Origin: Burhinus oedicnemus
Lineage: Eukaryota > Chordata > Aves > Charadriiformes > Burhinidae
Direction of reading: 5' to 3'
Length of the DNA: 64,000 nt
NCBI GenBank assembly: GCA_008921705.1
Contig: VFFE01007018.1
Coordinates: forward strand, 120,287-184,286
Positions within the stretch are counted from its first letter, which is position 1; each line of letters begins with the position of its first letter. Made by a program: the position numbers and the translations under genes. Below, piece after piece: positions 20,453 through 33,300 of the stretch. The notes under the pieces were generated by a model. That model was not told where the DNA came from. It ran no database searches and worked only from the letters and a program-made list of their open reading frames with translations.

Positions 20453-23400
20453 AGATGTCAAATCAGGGTTTAAAAACAGTGTGTACCTCATGCCTCTGAG
20501 CAGTGTGTTTGCTTTCATCCCACCTGTACATTGAAAAGGAATGAGCAAATTTGGCTTGAAAATGTAATTACGGAGGTGCGTCGACACTTGAGTTCTGACA
20601 CGGGCAGAGTATGCTCCTCTGCTATCTCTGCTAGGGGGTGTTTTAAATCACAGTCTTCAAACTTCACTTTGTGTGGCAGGAGCAGCTGCCGACAGTTCTA
20701 GGGACATCTTTTGTTGGCCATGACACTGATCCTCTGTGACATTCCTGGAAACTTGTGGGATGTCTGCCTCTAAATAACATATTTGGTAAGAACTGTAGCT
20801 TCTCAGGGAAGGCTGAATACAGAATTGTACTTGGACAAGGTTGCAGATGTGCCTGTGCTCCCTATTTTCACTGCAAAGCGGGTCTCCATCCTGGGCTGTC
20901 CGTGTGACCACCTGAGGGCACTGCTCGACCTGCGGAGAGCGGCGCTGGGGGCCCCGGGCAGACTGCTGGCTGTGCAGGGCTGGGGCTGCCGGTGCTCCCT
21001 GTCCGCTGGCAGCTCTTCATGGGATGGTGCTTTAGATGCAGCTCTGATGGCAAAGAAAAATGACGTCAGCCTCTTGGCATTGGTATGGCTTCCGGGCGTC
21101 ATGGGTGATGAAATGGGCGTTTGCCAAGGGCAGGGCGTTAAGCCTGGGGAAGTGAGGCAGGTTCTGCTCCCAGCACGTATGGAGCAGGGGGTCTGGGGGC
21201 TCAGCGGTCCTCTGCTGCTGAAGGTAGTTCCTCTTTGTGCCTATGTGCTCCATGTCACCTCAGGACCCTGGCGTGGTGACCCTGGTGCTGATCCTGTCCT
21301 CCAGCTGGCTGTGAGGAGCTCTCGTGGCTGGACAAGTGCGTTCTACTCCATGCATCCCCTGCAGACCCTGTGTGAGGCTGCAGCGAAACTGTGTGCTGTG
21401 AGTCACAGTGCGACTGTTCTGAGCTTTTCACTGGGCCATCCCCTTCCCAGGGAAGTGAGGAACGGAGTCCTCCTCCTGCTGCTTCAGCTTAAGATAAAGA
21501 AGATGATGCAGCGAAGATGCCGGTTTGGCACATCAGCCAAGAATGCAGTTTATTTAGCAAAGGGCTGTACAGCAGTCTCGATGCAGACACTTCTGCATGC
21601 AAAGCACTTCCCGTCCTCCTTGAGTGGCTCTGTCTCACTGTGACCTGTCACTGACTCATTTTGTCAGTGTGCTGCTGATGCCGTGGATTGCATCACAGCA
21701 TCAGTTCAGTATAAGGCATTTATTTTCCTATCTACAGCAGAGTGAGCAATTTCATCTAGTTTCCTTTTCCAGAGCTTTGATTCCAGCCACAAACTCCTCC
21801 CCGCTCTAGAAATTCACTCCCCATGTTTAGGTTCCTGTCAGTGAAGCAGCCTAGGTAAACTTTATTAGCCGTTTCCTGCTGCTAGTGTTCAACCCATGCA
21901 TCTTCCCTAGCCACGTCACTGACTTCTGATTTTAAGGGAAGGGCAAGTGTGTGCTGTGGGATGACGCAGACTGCGGTAGATTTATGTAGGTGCCCTCCTG
22001 GCCATCGCAGAGAGCCCAGTGCTGGTGTCTGCAGAGGCTGCCAGTCTGAAATCCCTCTGACAAACAGAGGTTGAATGTTGTGGTATGGCAAAGAGCAAAG
22101 GTAATAGCAGTATCTGTCATCCGTCTCCTGTTCCTTTTCTGATATGGTTTTGAACCTGTGGCCAAAGTGCAGGCGTGTTGCCTGCGTTGGGAGTGTGCTG
22201 CCAAGCTACGTGGCTAATGGCAAGCACGCACGCACCTCCGTCAGTGCTGATGGCTGTCACTGCAGCGAGTGACCTGCACGGTTCTGGTTTTGGGACGGGG
22301 GGTGAGGGAGAGCAGGAAAATGAACAGAGAGCAGCTGTACGGCCTTGTGTTCATCGCACATGGCTTGAAGGGCATGAAGATGGATGACTGTAGGGTGAAT
22401 CCTGGGGTGTCACCCATGCTCAGGCCTTGAGGTATCATCATCATAAAATAATAAATCATGGTGTTCACGGATGCAGAATTGTGTTTACATGTCCGTGCAC
22501 TATACAGCTCTTCAACGCCCCTCCTCTCTCAATTTATCTTTAGTACAGCTACATAAAGAATAAATGAATATAAGTTTTGGAAGGGCTTTGGAACAGTTTG
22601 GTGGTGGCCCTTCTGCTTCTCCTAGATATTTAGCCCCCTGGTGTCTGTCTTTGGGCTAACAGCAGCCCTGCTAAAAGTGCTGAGAGAGCCTTCTGAATTA
22701 AAAGTAGCCATGACCTGGCTCCGACTGAAATGGGGTGAAGGAGGTGCTCGTTGAAGTTTCGGTGTGATTAATTACTCTGCACTGTTTCTGGCTGATGGGC
22801 CGTGTCATCAGCTGCATTTGTCTGCAGTGTTCTGGAAGGGCACGACTGAACCTCCGCATCAGAGCGCTCTACCTGGATACAGCTGTGGGCTTGTTCCATT
22901 TCAAGACCTGGATGTTACAGCTCAGGTCCCCAGTTGCTAACAAGAATATGGTTCCTTATGTGTGTGAGACCCTTCAGCCGGCATTTGCTGGGGAGTCGCT
23001 GCGGGTTTGAAGGTTCCCACCATGAAGACAGCCGGGGTGGGCGTTCAGTCTTCAAGCATTTAACCTGCGAGCGCTCAAGTGGGAAGCTCCTCTTCCCACC
23101 CCTGGGAGCCTGCATGGCTGAGTTAGATACCTGCGTGCCGACAGCAGGGATATGGTTGGGTGGTGCCAACCCAGCCTGCAGCTCCGAGGAGCCAGGGCAG
23201 ACCGTCTGCGGTAGGCACCGCTCTTCCTCCCCACATCCCTCCCTCACCCTGAAGACACGGCTGACTCCTGAAGGTCCCTGGCTCGCTCTGGGTTGGTTTC
23301 CGTGCCTGAGCTTTCCAAGACTGAGCTGTGACGCAGCCCATGTCTGCTGTCATCAGCGCAGGATTTCGGTGTCCGTCTGAATACTGGGCCGGGAGGGAGG

Positions 23401-24050
23401 TGGGTGACAAAGCGGCAGCATCTGCCCGGCCGGCAGCGGGGTCCCCTCCAGCTGCCCGGGGAAGCCGAGTGTGGGGACGGGGGGGCTCCAGCCTGTGCCA
23501 TACCTGAGCAAGGCCAGTGGGTAAGGGCAGTATCAAGGGCTCTGAGGCTAACTGGTAAAATACACCTCACCATAAAAATTCATCTGAGTGCCTTTATTCT
23601 TGGAGCAGAGCTCTTAAAGTATTCTTACATGGAGATCTGTCTTTCGGGAATGCAGTAAAACAAAGTTAGCAGCTGGAGCTACCTTGTTAAAGTAAAAGTT
23701 TCAGGAAACACAAAGCTCACGCTTTGATTTTCAGCTTTACCTCCTGCTAACTTAATTTGAAAATAGTTATTCTTCACTTACAGGGAAAGAACAAACCAAA
23801 ATCGGTTACTAAATTTGAATACCACGAACATTTATAGAGAGCATCTGACTTCTATCTGGTTAGTTTGTTTTTTCATGTAGGGTGAAAGTTAGCTTCTGCT
23901 GCAGTGGTGTCTCCGCACAGTTCTGCTTCAGCAATGAGGACCCGCTGTGGGTAACTCCAGACTTTTCAAAGAAACCCAAAAGCTTTGCTTCACGATAAGC
24001 TCATGGATTTCAAACAGATTTTACTACAAGCGTCCATAGTTAGGAAAAAG

Positions 24051-24077
24051 ACTTTACACTGAATTTCAGTGTAAAGT
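24051..24077. repeat. 27-bp near-perfect palindrome
   Basis: A 13-base arm, ACTTTACACTGAA, is followed by one T and the exact reverse complement of the arm. There is no mismatch. The flanks are ordinary AT-rich noncoding DNA. Confidence 0.9.
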
Positions 24078-25387
24078 GAGTCGGAGGCAGAAATATGCGA
24101 TAAAACGTTTCGTGAGTCATTTAATGAACCAAGCATGGGTTTCACAAGCCCCTGTGGTTTTCATGCTTATTCTTTGAGATTTTCATCTTGGCCTGAAGCA
24201 GAACTTTGTGATTTTGTGAGGCCCAAGAGGCTGTGTGAGTGCTTACCCACTCGGAAATAAAACAAACATTCTCCCATCTACGTTACTCGGATGTGTAGCT
24301 CTGTTCCTAGCGCTCGGCTGTCTACGCTTTAGTGTTTCTCTAGTGCTCTTGATTTTATCACAGCGTTTGCCCCGTTGAGTTGTTGGTGAGCTCCAAGGGG
24401 GGGTGTGAAATCTGCTCATCCCGTGTGTGGAGTGGGGACACATCTGGCTGAGAAGCGGGGATGTGCTTCCCCGCAGTGTGGACAGGCTCAGCGCCGGGGC
24501 TGCTGTCTGCCCGTGCAAAGACGGGCACCGGCAGTTTTTTGCCCAGCTCTTCGCCACCGTGGCTCATCCCTTGTGGCTGCACCAGCCCCTTCTATTCCAG
24601 TAGACCCTCTAGGGCCGCCTCTTCCGCACTTCGCGCTTCCGCAGAATGGAGGCTGTTCTCATCGCTCGCCTTACCTGCCAGTCCCGGGTAGGTTTTGTTT
24701 CAGTCCTCCCTTCCTGCTTTTCCCCTCAACCCTCTCACTCCTCCTCCCTCCTTCTGTGGAAACAAATCTACAGTAGGTGTCTCTTGAACTTGCCTGAACT
24801 CCTTGTCCCCAGCACCTTCCTGACTAATCCTTTCCAGATGTCCAGGAACTTTTATGTTGAGCAGTTTTGCTCAAGTTCCTCATTCATTCTCAGATGGAGC
24901 AAACATTATATTTCCTAATATTATTTGAAAAATAAGACTGATCGTGGCCTTCTCAGAAGTCATTGCTGCTGCAAAGTGCAATGTTTTAAGCACCGCTGCA
25001 GCCTTCTAACCCCAAATTGGAGCACAACAGATACTCGTAAATAGCACAGCAGTTTAATTTTCCATAGCTGACTATGCTCCATGGCTGTCTATGAAATCCT
25101 GGAAACGCTCAGTACTGCACTTGTACCCAGCCACGTGGCAGGGGTGTTGGCTTGCCATTTCCCAGCTACCTCACCATGGAGAAATTAGGAGATCCGTTCG
25201 ATGTTCCTCTGATGGTGACCCAACAATGGAAAGTGAGTTTCTCTGCCCATCCTCTCTTCTAGTTTCCAGCGTAACTTTGGTTTTGGGGAGTTGACCGTTA
25301 CTTCAGGCAGGGGATACACAGTTGGTGGCTTCTTTTGCTCACACTCTCCGGGTGATCTGTGCATCCCATCTTTGATGTTGAGTCAAG

Positions 25388-25521
25388 TGTTGGAACAGAC
25401 TGCCCAAGGAAGAGGTTGAGTCACGATCCCTGGATGTATTTAGTGGTGGTTTTGACAGTCTTAGCTTAATGATTGGACTCGATGATCTTAAAGGTCCCTT
25501 CCAACCTAGATGATTCTATGA
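25388..25521 (+). mobile_element. CR1: CR1 LINE, 5'-truncated 3' end
   Basis: It shows the standard CR1 tail: GGAACAGACTGCCCAAGGAA, then GGACTCGATGATCTTAAAGG, TCCCTTCCAACCTAGATGAT and a single ATTCTATGA terminal repeat. Chicken-repeat-type CR1 copies are mostly short 3' fragments like this. It carries no open reading frame. It is the clearest avian marker in the window. Confidence 0.93.
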
Positions 25522-26212
25522 GTATGTCAAGCTGCATGCAGCCTCACAGTTTGTGCATGAAGGCTGCGTTTGGCAGGGGCCGCTGGGGAAAAGGGCTGTC
25601 TGTCATCCCAAAGTCCAGTGGGACGATGAGATTTGTAAGGCTGGAAGAAATGCCTGAGCCAGTTTACAGTCCTGGAGACTTCATCTCCAACAGCCTCTGG
25701 CTTGTCTTGAAGTTGTGTCCTCTGATTCCCCACGTGCATCCAGTGGCTTTTCACCCCTCCCCACTGCTCCCTGTGAGCAGCGAGGGTTGCGGTGGGTTTT
25801 GGCTAATGGAAAGAAGCTTTGGGCTGTTCAGTGGGACTTGGGAAATTCCTGTCTTTTTCCTTCCATTTTTCGTTCCTTTGGGATTCACCTAGGATGTAAC
25901 ATGTTGATTGCGAAATGCTGGTGGTAGGAGAGAGACCTTGCTGAAGACCAGAGTCTTGTTATGGAAGGGTTTTGTGCCACCGGTGGCCTGGGCAGGACGA
26001 ACCTGCTTTGCTGCCCTGCGCTCCCACCGGCTCCACAGTTGCCATCACCTTCCCACACAAGCAGCGCTCACAGAAAAGGTGAGCAGCTATTCAGTTTCAC
26101 AGCACAGCAAGCTGCTGTGAGATTCAGTGCTCCTCCGTCCCCCGGTGTACCACAGCCGCCTTTCCTCCCCGGGGCTGACACGGGATGGCTCCCTGTTCCT
26201 TTTTCTCTGCAG

Positions 26213-26265
26213 TCCAGACAGTCTCTAGGCCACCTGGGGAAGGCAGAATGAAGAACATCAAGCCG
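26213..26265 (+). other. Exon-like segment with strong splice sites, unassigned
   Basis: A classic acceptor (CCTGTTCCTTTTTCTCTGCAG) and donor (CCG|GTAAGT) bound 53 bases. One frame is open throughout (QTVSRPPGEGRMKNIKP after two leading bases). No partner exon or protein family could be recognised, so it may be an exon of a noncoding RNA or a chance pairing. Confidence 0.3.
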
Positions 26266-29200
26266 GTAAGTCTCCTAACCATTCTGCTATGTGAAGAATG
26301 AATCCAAGAGCCTTTGCACACCATTAATCTTTCCCAATTCCTAAGAAAGCAAATGATCTCCTCTCGCTCCCATAAATTCAACCTCTCTCTCCCGCTTCCC
26401 CCCCAGTGTTTGAACTGTTCGCCAAGAGCTTTATTAAAAACTACAAGATGCAGTTCTGTTTCTAACTGAATCCCAAACAACTACGTTAGGTGGAGAAGAA
26501 ACATTTGGTGCAGTCAGCTTTAGAGCATTTTTGTCTATAGTCCATGGCCACTTGTCAGCCAGAGACCAGATTCGGCTCTGCTCTAAGCATATTAGGACCT
26601 TTTCTCTTTTCTCCTGAGGTTAGGAGATGAATTCAAGCTGGTCAAACCTCACGACCTCATTTCCAAGAGCACCTGGCAGTGACTGCTGGGAGTAACTCAT
26701 ACGGCGCAGCAGAAGGGATGCTCCCCTGGCGACGGCAGCGTGGTCCAGTAACGCCTCACCCTCCCCGACTCCGCGTGACCTGGCCTGACGCTGAGCCTCC
26801 AAACAACGCTGTTCTCCGCAACGTGCCGTCGGCCCCGGGAACAAACTGTGCTGTGCAGCTGCCAGGTCCAGACAGCTTTCCTGCCGCCCCGCTCTCCTGC
26901 CATTACGGGGGAGGTTTCTGGAGATGCCGCAGACCCTGCCGCCTGTCCTCTTGGCATGGCCCCGGCCAGTGTCACCTCTGGGGAGGATGTGGAGCCGCGG
27001 GTGATGGTCCCCAGCTTTTGGTGTGAGCAGAGAAGCTGCAGCCGGTGCTGGGAGGCAGCGGTTGAGGGCGGCTGTGGGCGTACGGGGACAGCCGGGGCGA
27101 GGATGGCAGGGTCCCGGGGAGGGTGGCTCCACGCAGCAGCACTGGCGAGGGGCGCCCCAGGGTCCCCGCCAGCTGCCGTGCGTCACCGCCATTCCTTGGC
27201 ACCGCGTGCAATGTGTCACAGCCTTCTCCCTTTCATTTCCTAATGTTCCCTCAGTCTGAAACCCATCAACCAGTGCTGAGAAAAAAACATTTGCAGAGGA
27301 AGCCAAAGCAGAAGTAAGCAAAGCTGTTCTTTTGGCTGGATTCCTCTAGCTCGTTGTGTCCTGCTACTTCATTTGAGCATGAAGAGCCTGCTCCTGCCTT
27401 GTGCACCTGAGCCACGGGGAGAGGACAGCAGTGACGGTCATTTCTCTGGCAGAGAACATCACACCTCTGTTTTGAAAACGAACGGGTGGCTCCACTCTAA
27501 TGCAAGAGGAATCGTGATTCTGGAATAAATCCTATGATTTTTATTGCTTTGGGTGTCTTAGAAGTACAATACCATCATTCATTTCCTTTCTTTACATGTT
27601 ACCCTCAAAAGTGGGTTCCACCATCTCCCTCTCCTCATGGAGGAACTGAAATGGCCAACAAGTTTGAGCAGAGCTGATCTTGAAAGCAAAATAGAAAATC
27701 AGGGGCTTGCCCGTCAGGAATGGTAAAGGTCTCATTGATTTACACAGGCTGCACTTAAAGATGGTCCTTAGATCAATGGGTTTGACGTTCCCTCCAGTCT
27801 GTTGCAATAATAGATTATCCTTGCCATTCAAAAACCAGGCCTAATTTACCATCTATGATGATTTTTTCCAATGTGTTGTAGTTGGGTTTCTATGCTGTTT
27901 CATGCTCAGGGAACCTTGAAATTTTCACTCATTCCTGGGCATTTCAAATCACCCTCTGCTTAGCAGCCATTCTCAGAGGGCTGGGGAACAGGAACACATT
28001 GAGGAAAACGTCTGACGGCGTGGTGTGTGGAGGATGTACCTGGGTGCGCGGTGCACGGGAGAGCAAGAACATGGAAATGCCTAGAAACGCCTGCTGACGC
28101 CAAGCTTGAGACAGCGGAAAATGTTGAAACCAGGGTCCTGAGTTGTCCAGGCCAGCTCTCTACACGCAGCTTTCCTCCCGCAAGAAGTCTCCACGTTGCT
28201 GTGCGAAGGGAGGGAGAGCTCACCTGGCGTGGCTTTGCCGAGGAGAACTCGATTTCATGGTACCGTTCTGGTACCTCTCCGTCCAAAACCTGGGAAAGAG
28301 GATGAGAGCAGGTTGTGCAAGTGGGAAGATGGGGCTACGGAGCGTGGATTGCACAAGGAGTGCTTTTAAACGTAATAAACCTACCCGTGAGTCAGATGCC
28401 AGGAGCAGAGGAGGAGAGACAGAAGTAAAGGATGGAAAAGTCCAGATAATTGTGCACAAAGGAAAAGCGATCTGAGGCTGTTCGGGAGCTGGTGAGCCTG
28501 CGGCCGATCTCTCTGGAGCAGGGGGCTTTGAGGGCGTCTGAGGCAGCGACAGAACCGTTCTGCTAATGAGGCACCCGAAAACGAGCTCCTGCTGCCATTT
28601 GTGTTGGTCACGTCTGCGGGAGTCAGGATTTCGGGTGGGCCGAGCCCCTGACGCGGCGAGGGTCGGGCAGACGTTCCCATTCCCGTTCCCGTTCCACGTC
28701 ACGCCTGGCAGCTGGGGGTCCCATGTCCCCCTGCCTGAGGCACGGGGAGGTGGGGAGCCAGCCATGTGGAAAAACCCCGGAGACACCAGGGGAATAATCC
28801 AGACCAGCTTTTGCTGGACATGACTCCCCCAGCTCTGAAAGGCTTTTTGGTTGAGTTTAATAAGATTAGTCTGTAAGCTCTGGAGATGTCAGCTTGCTGG
28901 CAGGTCTGCGTTCAGTAGTTCCTCGCGCGCCAGGGAATGCTGTTGCTCATTCCATTGGCCCTGACTTCGCTGGATCGGGCTGTTGCTTTGCTTCTCAATT
29001 AGCCGCATCTGCACAGCAGTAACAAGCCGGAGATTAGGAAGCCCGGAGAGTGGCGCGGAAAAGTTCACCCGCGTGGAAGGGAGCTCCCCCCGCCCCCCCG
29101 TCCTGGGAACGCTGGGGCTCGGCACCCAACCTGACCCCGTCCCCACCGGGAGCCCTGCCGGGATCCGGGCCCCCCCCTTATCGCTGCACCAGTGACACGG

Positions 29201-29777
29201 TACAGCTTGTTCCGTTGCTGGGGAGTGTGTGTTCTCCAGAGCTCCAGTTTAGGTCTGTGCTGACATTATTGAAGCTACTGGTAATAAAACATGTCACTGC
29301 AAGGGCCAGGGCCACATCTGATCCTGCAAAGAGAAAGCGAAAAACCAAACAAGACCCTAAAACTCCAAAAACCTGAAACCAAACACATATTGACAAGGAG
29401 GTCTGGATTTCCAGGGACGCAGAGCGCTCGGTCCTGCTGCCCAGCCCTGCCGAGAGGCACCTCCCCGACCCGCCGCGTTGGCCGTGCAGGAGGGACGAGT
29501 GGCGCACGGGAGTCGCAGCTTCCCGGTGCCACATCATCGTGCAAGTGTCGAGCACTCCCAGTGCAGTGAACTACAAATAAATGCTGTTGATGCCTCTGCC
29601 ATCCCGTCAGGGATTAGTACATGCTGGAGCAATTTGCACGGGGATGAAACTTGGAAGAAAGGGCAATGCTGAGGGAATACGGTATTATTTATTATTGCCG
29701 GTTGCAAGGGAACAGCAGCAGCCTCCAAGCTTGTATAACTCTGGAACATGACTATTATTAGAACGGAAAGTTAGCAA

Positions 29778-29793
29778 GCAATTAGCTAATTGC
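29778..29793. promoter_or_regulatory. 16-bp perfect palindrome with paired homeodomain cores
   Basis: GCAATTAGCTAATTGC is self-complementary and contains two inverted TAATT cores, a form suited to homeodomain dimers. It lies in an AT-rich island (about 29570-29870) inside GC-rich DNA. Binding is inferred. Confidence 0.4.
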
Positions 29794-30244
29794 AATTCAC
29801 ATTGTCTGTTGGCAATTATAAGGAGAACAGTTATAAACTCCACCAGATGGAACTCAAATGGGTCAGTCTCTCTTTTTTCTTTTTTCCATCCCCAAAGGGC
29901 ATTTGCTGCGAACTGAATTGCAGGTTCCGACCAGGGATCCGTGAAAGAAGCCGGTCCTGTGAGTAGACAGGCGGAAGGGGTCCCCGCAGACAGCTTTCCC
30001 CGGCCGAGGCCGTGCCGCGCAGCCACCTTGGTGTGTCCGTGCCCACCAGCAGCAGAGCCACCCCGTGCCCGCAGGGCTAATTGCTCTGTGGTTTCGTTCG
30101 GTTACTCTGCTGTGGTGATATTTATTTAGTAGCCCTGCAAAAGGGGGGAGCAGAGCAATCCGGCTAAAATACGTGTTTCTTCTCGTCCATTTGTTTATGA
30201 CTCTGTACAACTTCCCATAATACCTTCTCTTCTTTCTCCAGCAG

Positions 30245-30349
30245 TGACACAAATCAATGGTGCCTCCCCGAACCCGATTTCTAAACCTTTTGAGGTTATT
30301 TGAGGGACCTTCAGTCCCCAGTGAGGCAGAGTCAGAAGATTGGCAGGAG
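30245..30349 (+). other. Exon-like segment, unassigned
   Basis: A pyrimidine-rich acceptor (CTTCTCTTCTTTCTCCAGCAG) and donor GGAG|gtgagg bound 105 bases. An ATG at 30257 opens 31 codons (MVPPRTRFLNLLRLFEGPSV then PSEAESEDWQE) reaching the donor in phase 0. Stops lie just upstream of the ATG. No family is recognised. Confidence 0.22.
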
Positions 30350-33300
30350 GTGAGGCAGCGCTCTGCTTCTCCTTGCAAGCTGCAGCAGGTACAGCAGGGC
30401 AGTTCTCATGGGACAGAGATTATCTCATTGCTTTTGTTGGAAATAGCCGGGTGATGCGGCACTGGAACATGACCGGTGGCATGAAACACGAGGCTTGGAT
30501 TCACGGGATCGCTCAGTGCATATTTTAAAGTTGTTTAAACCAATGAAGGATGCAGACGTGCTCACTACCTGTCCTGCTTTATTATCCTCCGGAGGAGTTT
30601 TGTACTTGACGAGCGATATTTTAAAGTGATGCTACAGACAGATGTCTACCGAATGGTTGAGAAATTGTCATTTACCCGTGAAGCATTTTGCTGTTGAAGT
30701 GTGTCAAGACCCAAGCGGCACGGATACCGAATGGTGTGTTTAGGGCTAGAGGTACATGACTGGCACAGAGTTAGGCACGGAGACCCTGGGTATTGCAGCA
30801 GGCAACGCGGTGCTCTGTCTGTCAGATTGACAGCACGTGCAGGAGCGTGGCACGCAGCGCTACTTTGACAAGTCGTATGGAAACTGTTTATGCATCTCAG
30901 ATTCCTTTTTTTAGAGTATGGACGAGAACAGACAGATTTGGCCTTAAAAATACAGCATCCCAGAGGATATTCTGAGGCAAACGTTTGGCTAAAGACCCTC
31001 CCATCCGCAGTCAGACTTCCTGTGGCCGTGGAAGGCGCTTTGCTCCTTATCTCCTCTGAATGTTGGTGATGCCAGTGACTCCGGCAAAAGAAGAACATCC
31101 CTCTTTCAGGTCAAGCTGACGCTGATACAGACACAGCTGTGGGATCTGAAAGAGATTAAGCCTAGATATATGAATTTCATAAATAGTAATACAAAGCCAC
31201 TGCACACCTTAGGCCGATATTAAACAGAGGATGAGTTGGTATTCATCTTAGAGTGAATGCATTATAATGAAATGGAAACATCAGGTTTTACTTATAAACC
31301 CCAGGTTTCCCATAGGAGGCAGTTTATGGAGTGACCATTTATTAAAGACAAATGCTATCCTTCGAAATATATCTCACGTAGAGCAGGGCACTGCCTGATG
31401 CGGAGGGGTAGTAACTGGAGATGGAGCTTTGCATTTACAAGCCATTGATTTAAACAGGCTCCGCGTGTGCAGGACCGTGTGATGATAGCTGCCGGGTGCC
31501 CGAGCGTCCAGCGCGAGCCCCAGCCCCTGCCTCCCACGGCGAGCACAGACCCGCGAGGTGCTGAGTGCCGTGACCCAGGCCAAACACGCTTAACTTCAAT
31601 ATATATTTAACAGCAGGCAGAAAGATAATCCAGTTATCTTGAGTCAGACCAGTCACGTGCTTAAAATAAGCAGGTGCTGGCTGGGGGCCCCGGCCCCAGC
31701 GGCGCTGCTCAGCCCCGGGGTGCGGAGCTCCGCTCTCCGCTCCGGAAATCCCCAGAAATGAGAACGGGCTCCTGCAGAGCCTCTGCCGGGGCTGGAAAGG
31801 ACCTTGTCCAAAGAAGAGCAGGGTGAGAGGACACTCCTGCTTCTGTCTGTGACAGGTTACCTCCTCCCAGCCCCCGAGGCTCTGGGGTCTCTGATTTGGG
31901 GTCCTCACTCAAAAAGCCTGAAAGGGGTTCGCCTTTCGGAGGGGAGATCCTCCCCGTTTTAGTCTGTTCCATTTGAGGCATGCCAATGTCAGCACCCACT
32001 AGTCACCAACCTGATTTTCCTTTCATTTAATGATTTAGTGATTTTGAGCTGCAGGGCAAATGTTAAATGTTAACAACTGCTGTTAAAGTCACATCTGCAG
32101 GTAATTTTGCTATTCACCTGGAAAAAAACCAGTACTCGTTCAATAAATTGAAAAAGCATACGTTGCCTTTCTGATATCTTTCTGGATAGATGCTGGCACC
32201 CTGACAAGATGGTGCTGTGTGTTCTTCGCTTTTGAACTCAGAAGTCGAGGACAGGAATGTCCTTCATAGGCAGTAGCAGGTAAGATTGCATGCTTTCTAG
32301 AAGCGTAAATTCCGTTTGTTGCGTGCAGGAGAACTTTCTGGCTCAATGTAGTATGACATTTGCAACCATTTAATTAGAATAAATTCCATTTTTATGCTCC
32401 ATCCGGCTTTTAGCATATCAGCCAAACCATTCGTAAGGGACAGAATGTAAATCCTGCCTGTGTTTCCCCTCCTGCGCTATCATCAGGGATCCATCACGCT
32501 AACGCCGCCGGTCCTTCTGCTTTCAGAGCTCCCAGGGGTCAGCAGTTCAGTTCCTGAGGACCTGCATGAAACCACAGGATCCTTTTGGGTGGGAAGCAGC
32601 TCTGGAACAGGAGAGGTTTGGGATCTCTCCCTGTTCCTTGTGCTGGGTGCTGGGTGGGGAGGCAGACCCCCCTAAATCACACGGCTGGGGGCTGCGAAGG
32701 AGGAAACGGAGTCCGGAGCGGGCGAGCTGGCCGATCGGGGCGAAGGTGCGTGAGGAGCAGGGACAGCCCTGAGCGGGGACAACCTCAGCTGTAGAAACGG
32801 CCCCTGGAGAAGCGGAGGAAGGTTTCCTCCTAGGAAACAACCGGCAGAAATGTCTAATCCCTGCCGGCACAGCTGGGCGGCTAAAATTAGACATGCAGTT
32901 ATCGCCAGCCTAGAAAAATGATCAGTTTTTCATCGGCCGAAGCATGTGTCAAACACCCTGTGCTGCTTTCAGGACCCGTGTCTGGGAGTGCAGCCCCAGG
33001 AGGGTTCCCCGGCTCCATCAGCCGCACCGGAGAGGGTGGGAGAGCAGGTCCCTCGTCAGGGAGTGAGGGTCGGGGAGCCGCCACCAAAGCGGGGAGGCCG
33101 TTGGCCTTGGTCCCTTCTTAGGTCTTGTGAGGGGGTTCCAAGAGCCTTGTGTCCCTCCAACCCCCCTCCTTCACTCTTTTTCGTTATATATTAGATGCCA
33201 CCTTTATTTTTGTAGGCACCCTCTCTAATGACTTGGAATTCCTGTAACTCCCGTAATTCAGGAAAGCGTACTTAAATTGCACGCAGATGTGAGCAATCTA

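Larger units (their letters stand above)
19320..25387. other. Region downstream of the CpG island, no confirmed gene
   Basis: Intermediate GC. It holds a possible divergent transcript end at 20.45 kb, the palindrome at 24051 and one long non-repetitive open frame at 20783-21643 (286 codons). That frame shows no recognisable domain, includes long Leu-rich stretches and lacks a convincing transcript context, so I do not call it a gene. Confidence 0.5.

Noticed and set aside
26620..27321. 233-codon minus-strand frame
   Set aside because: It is in GC-rich sequence with equally long plus-strand frames in the same place and no recognisable family.
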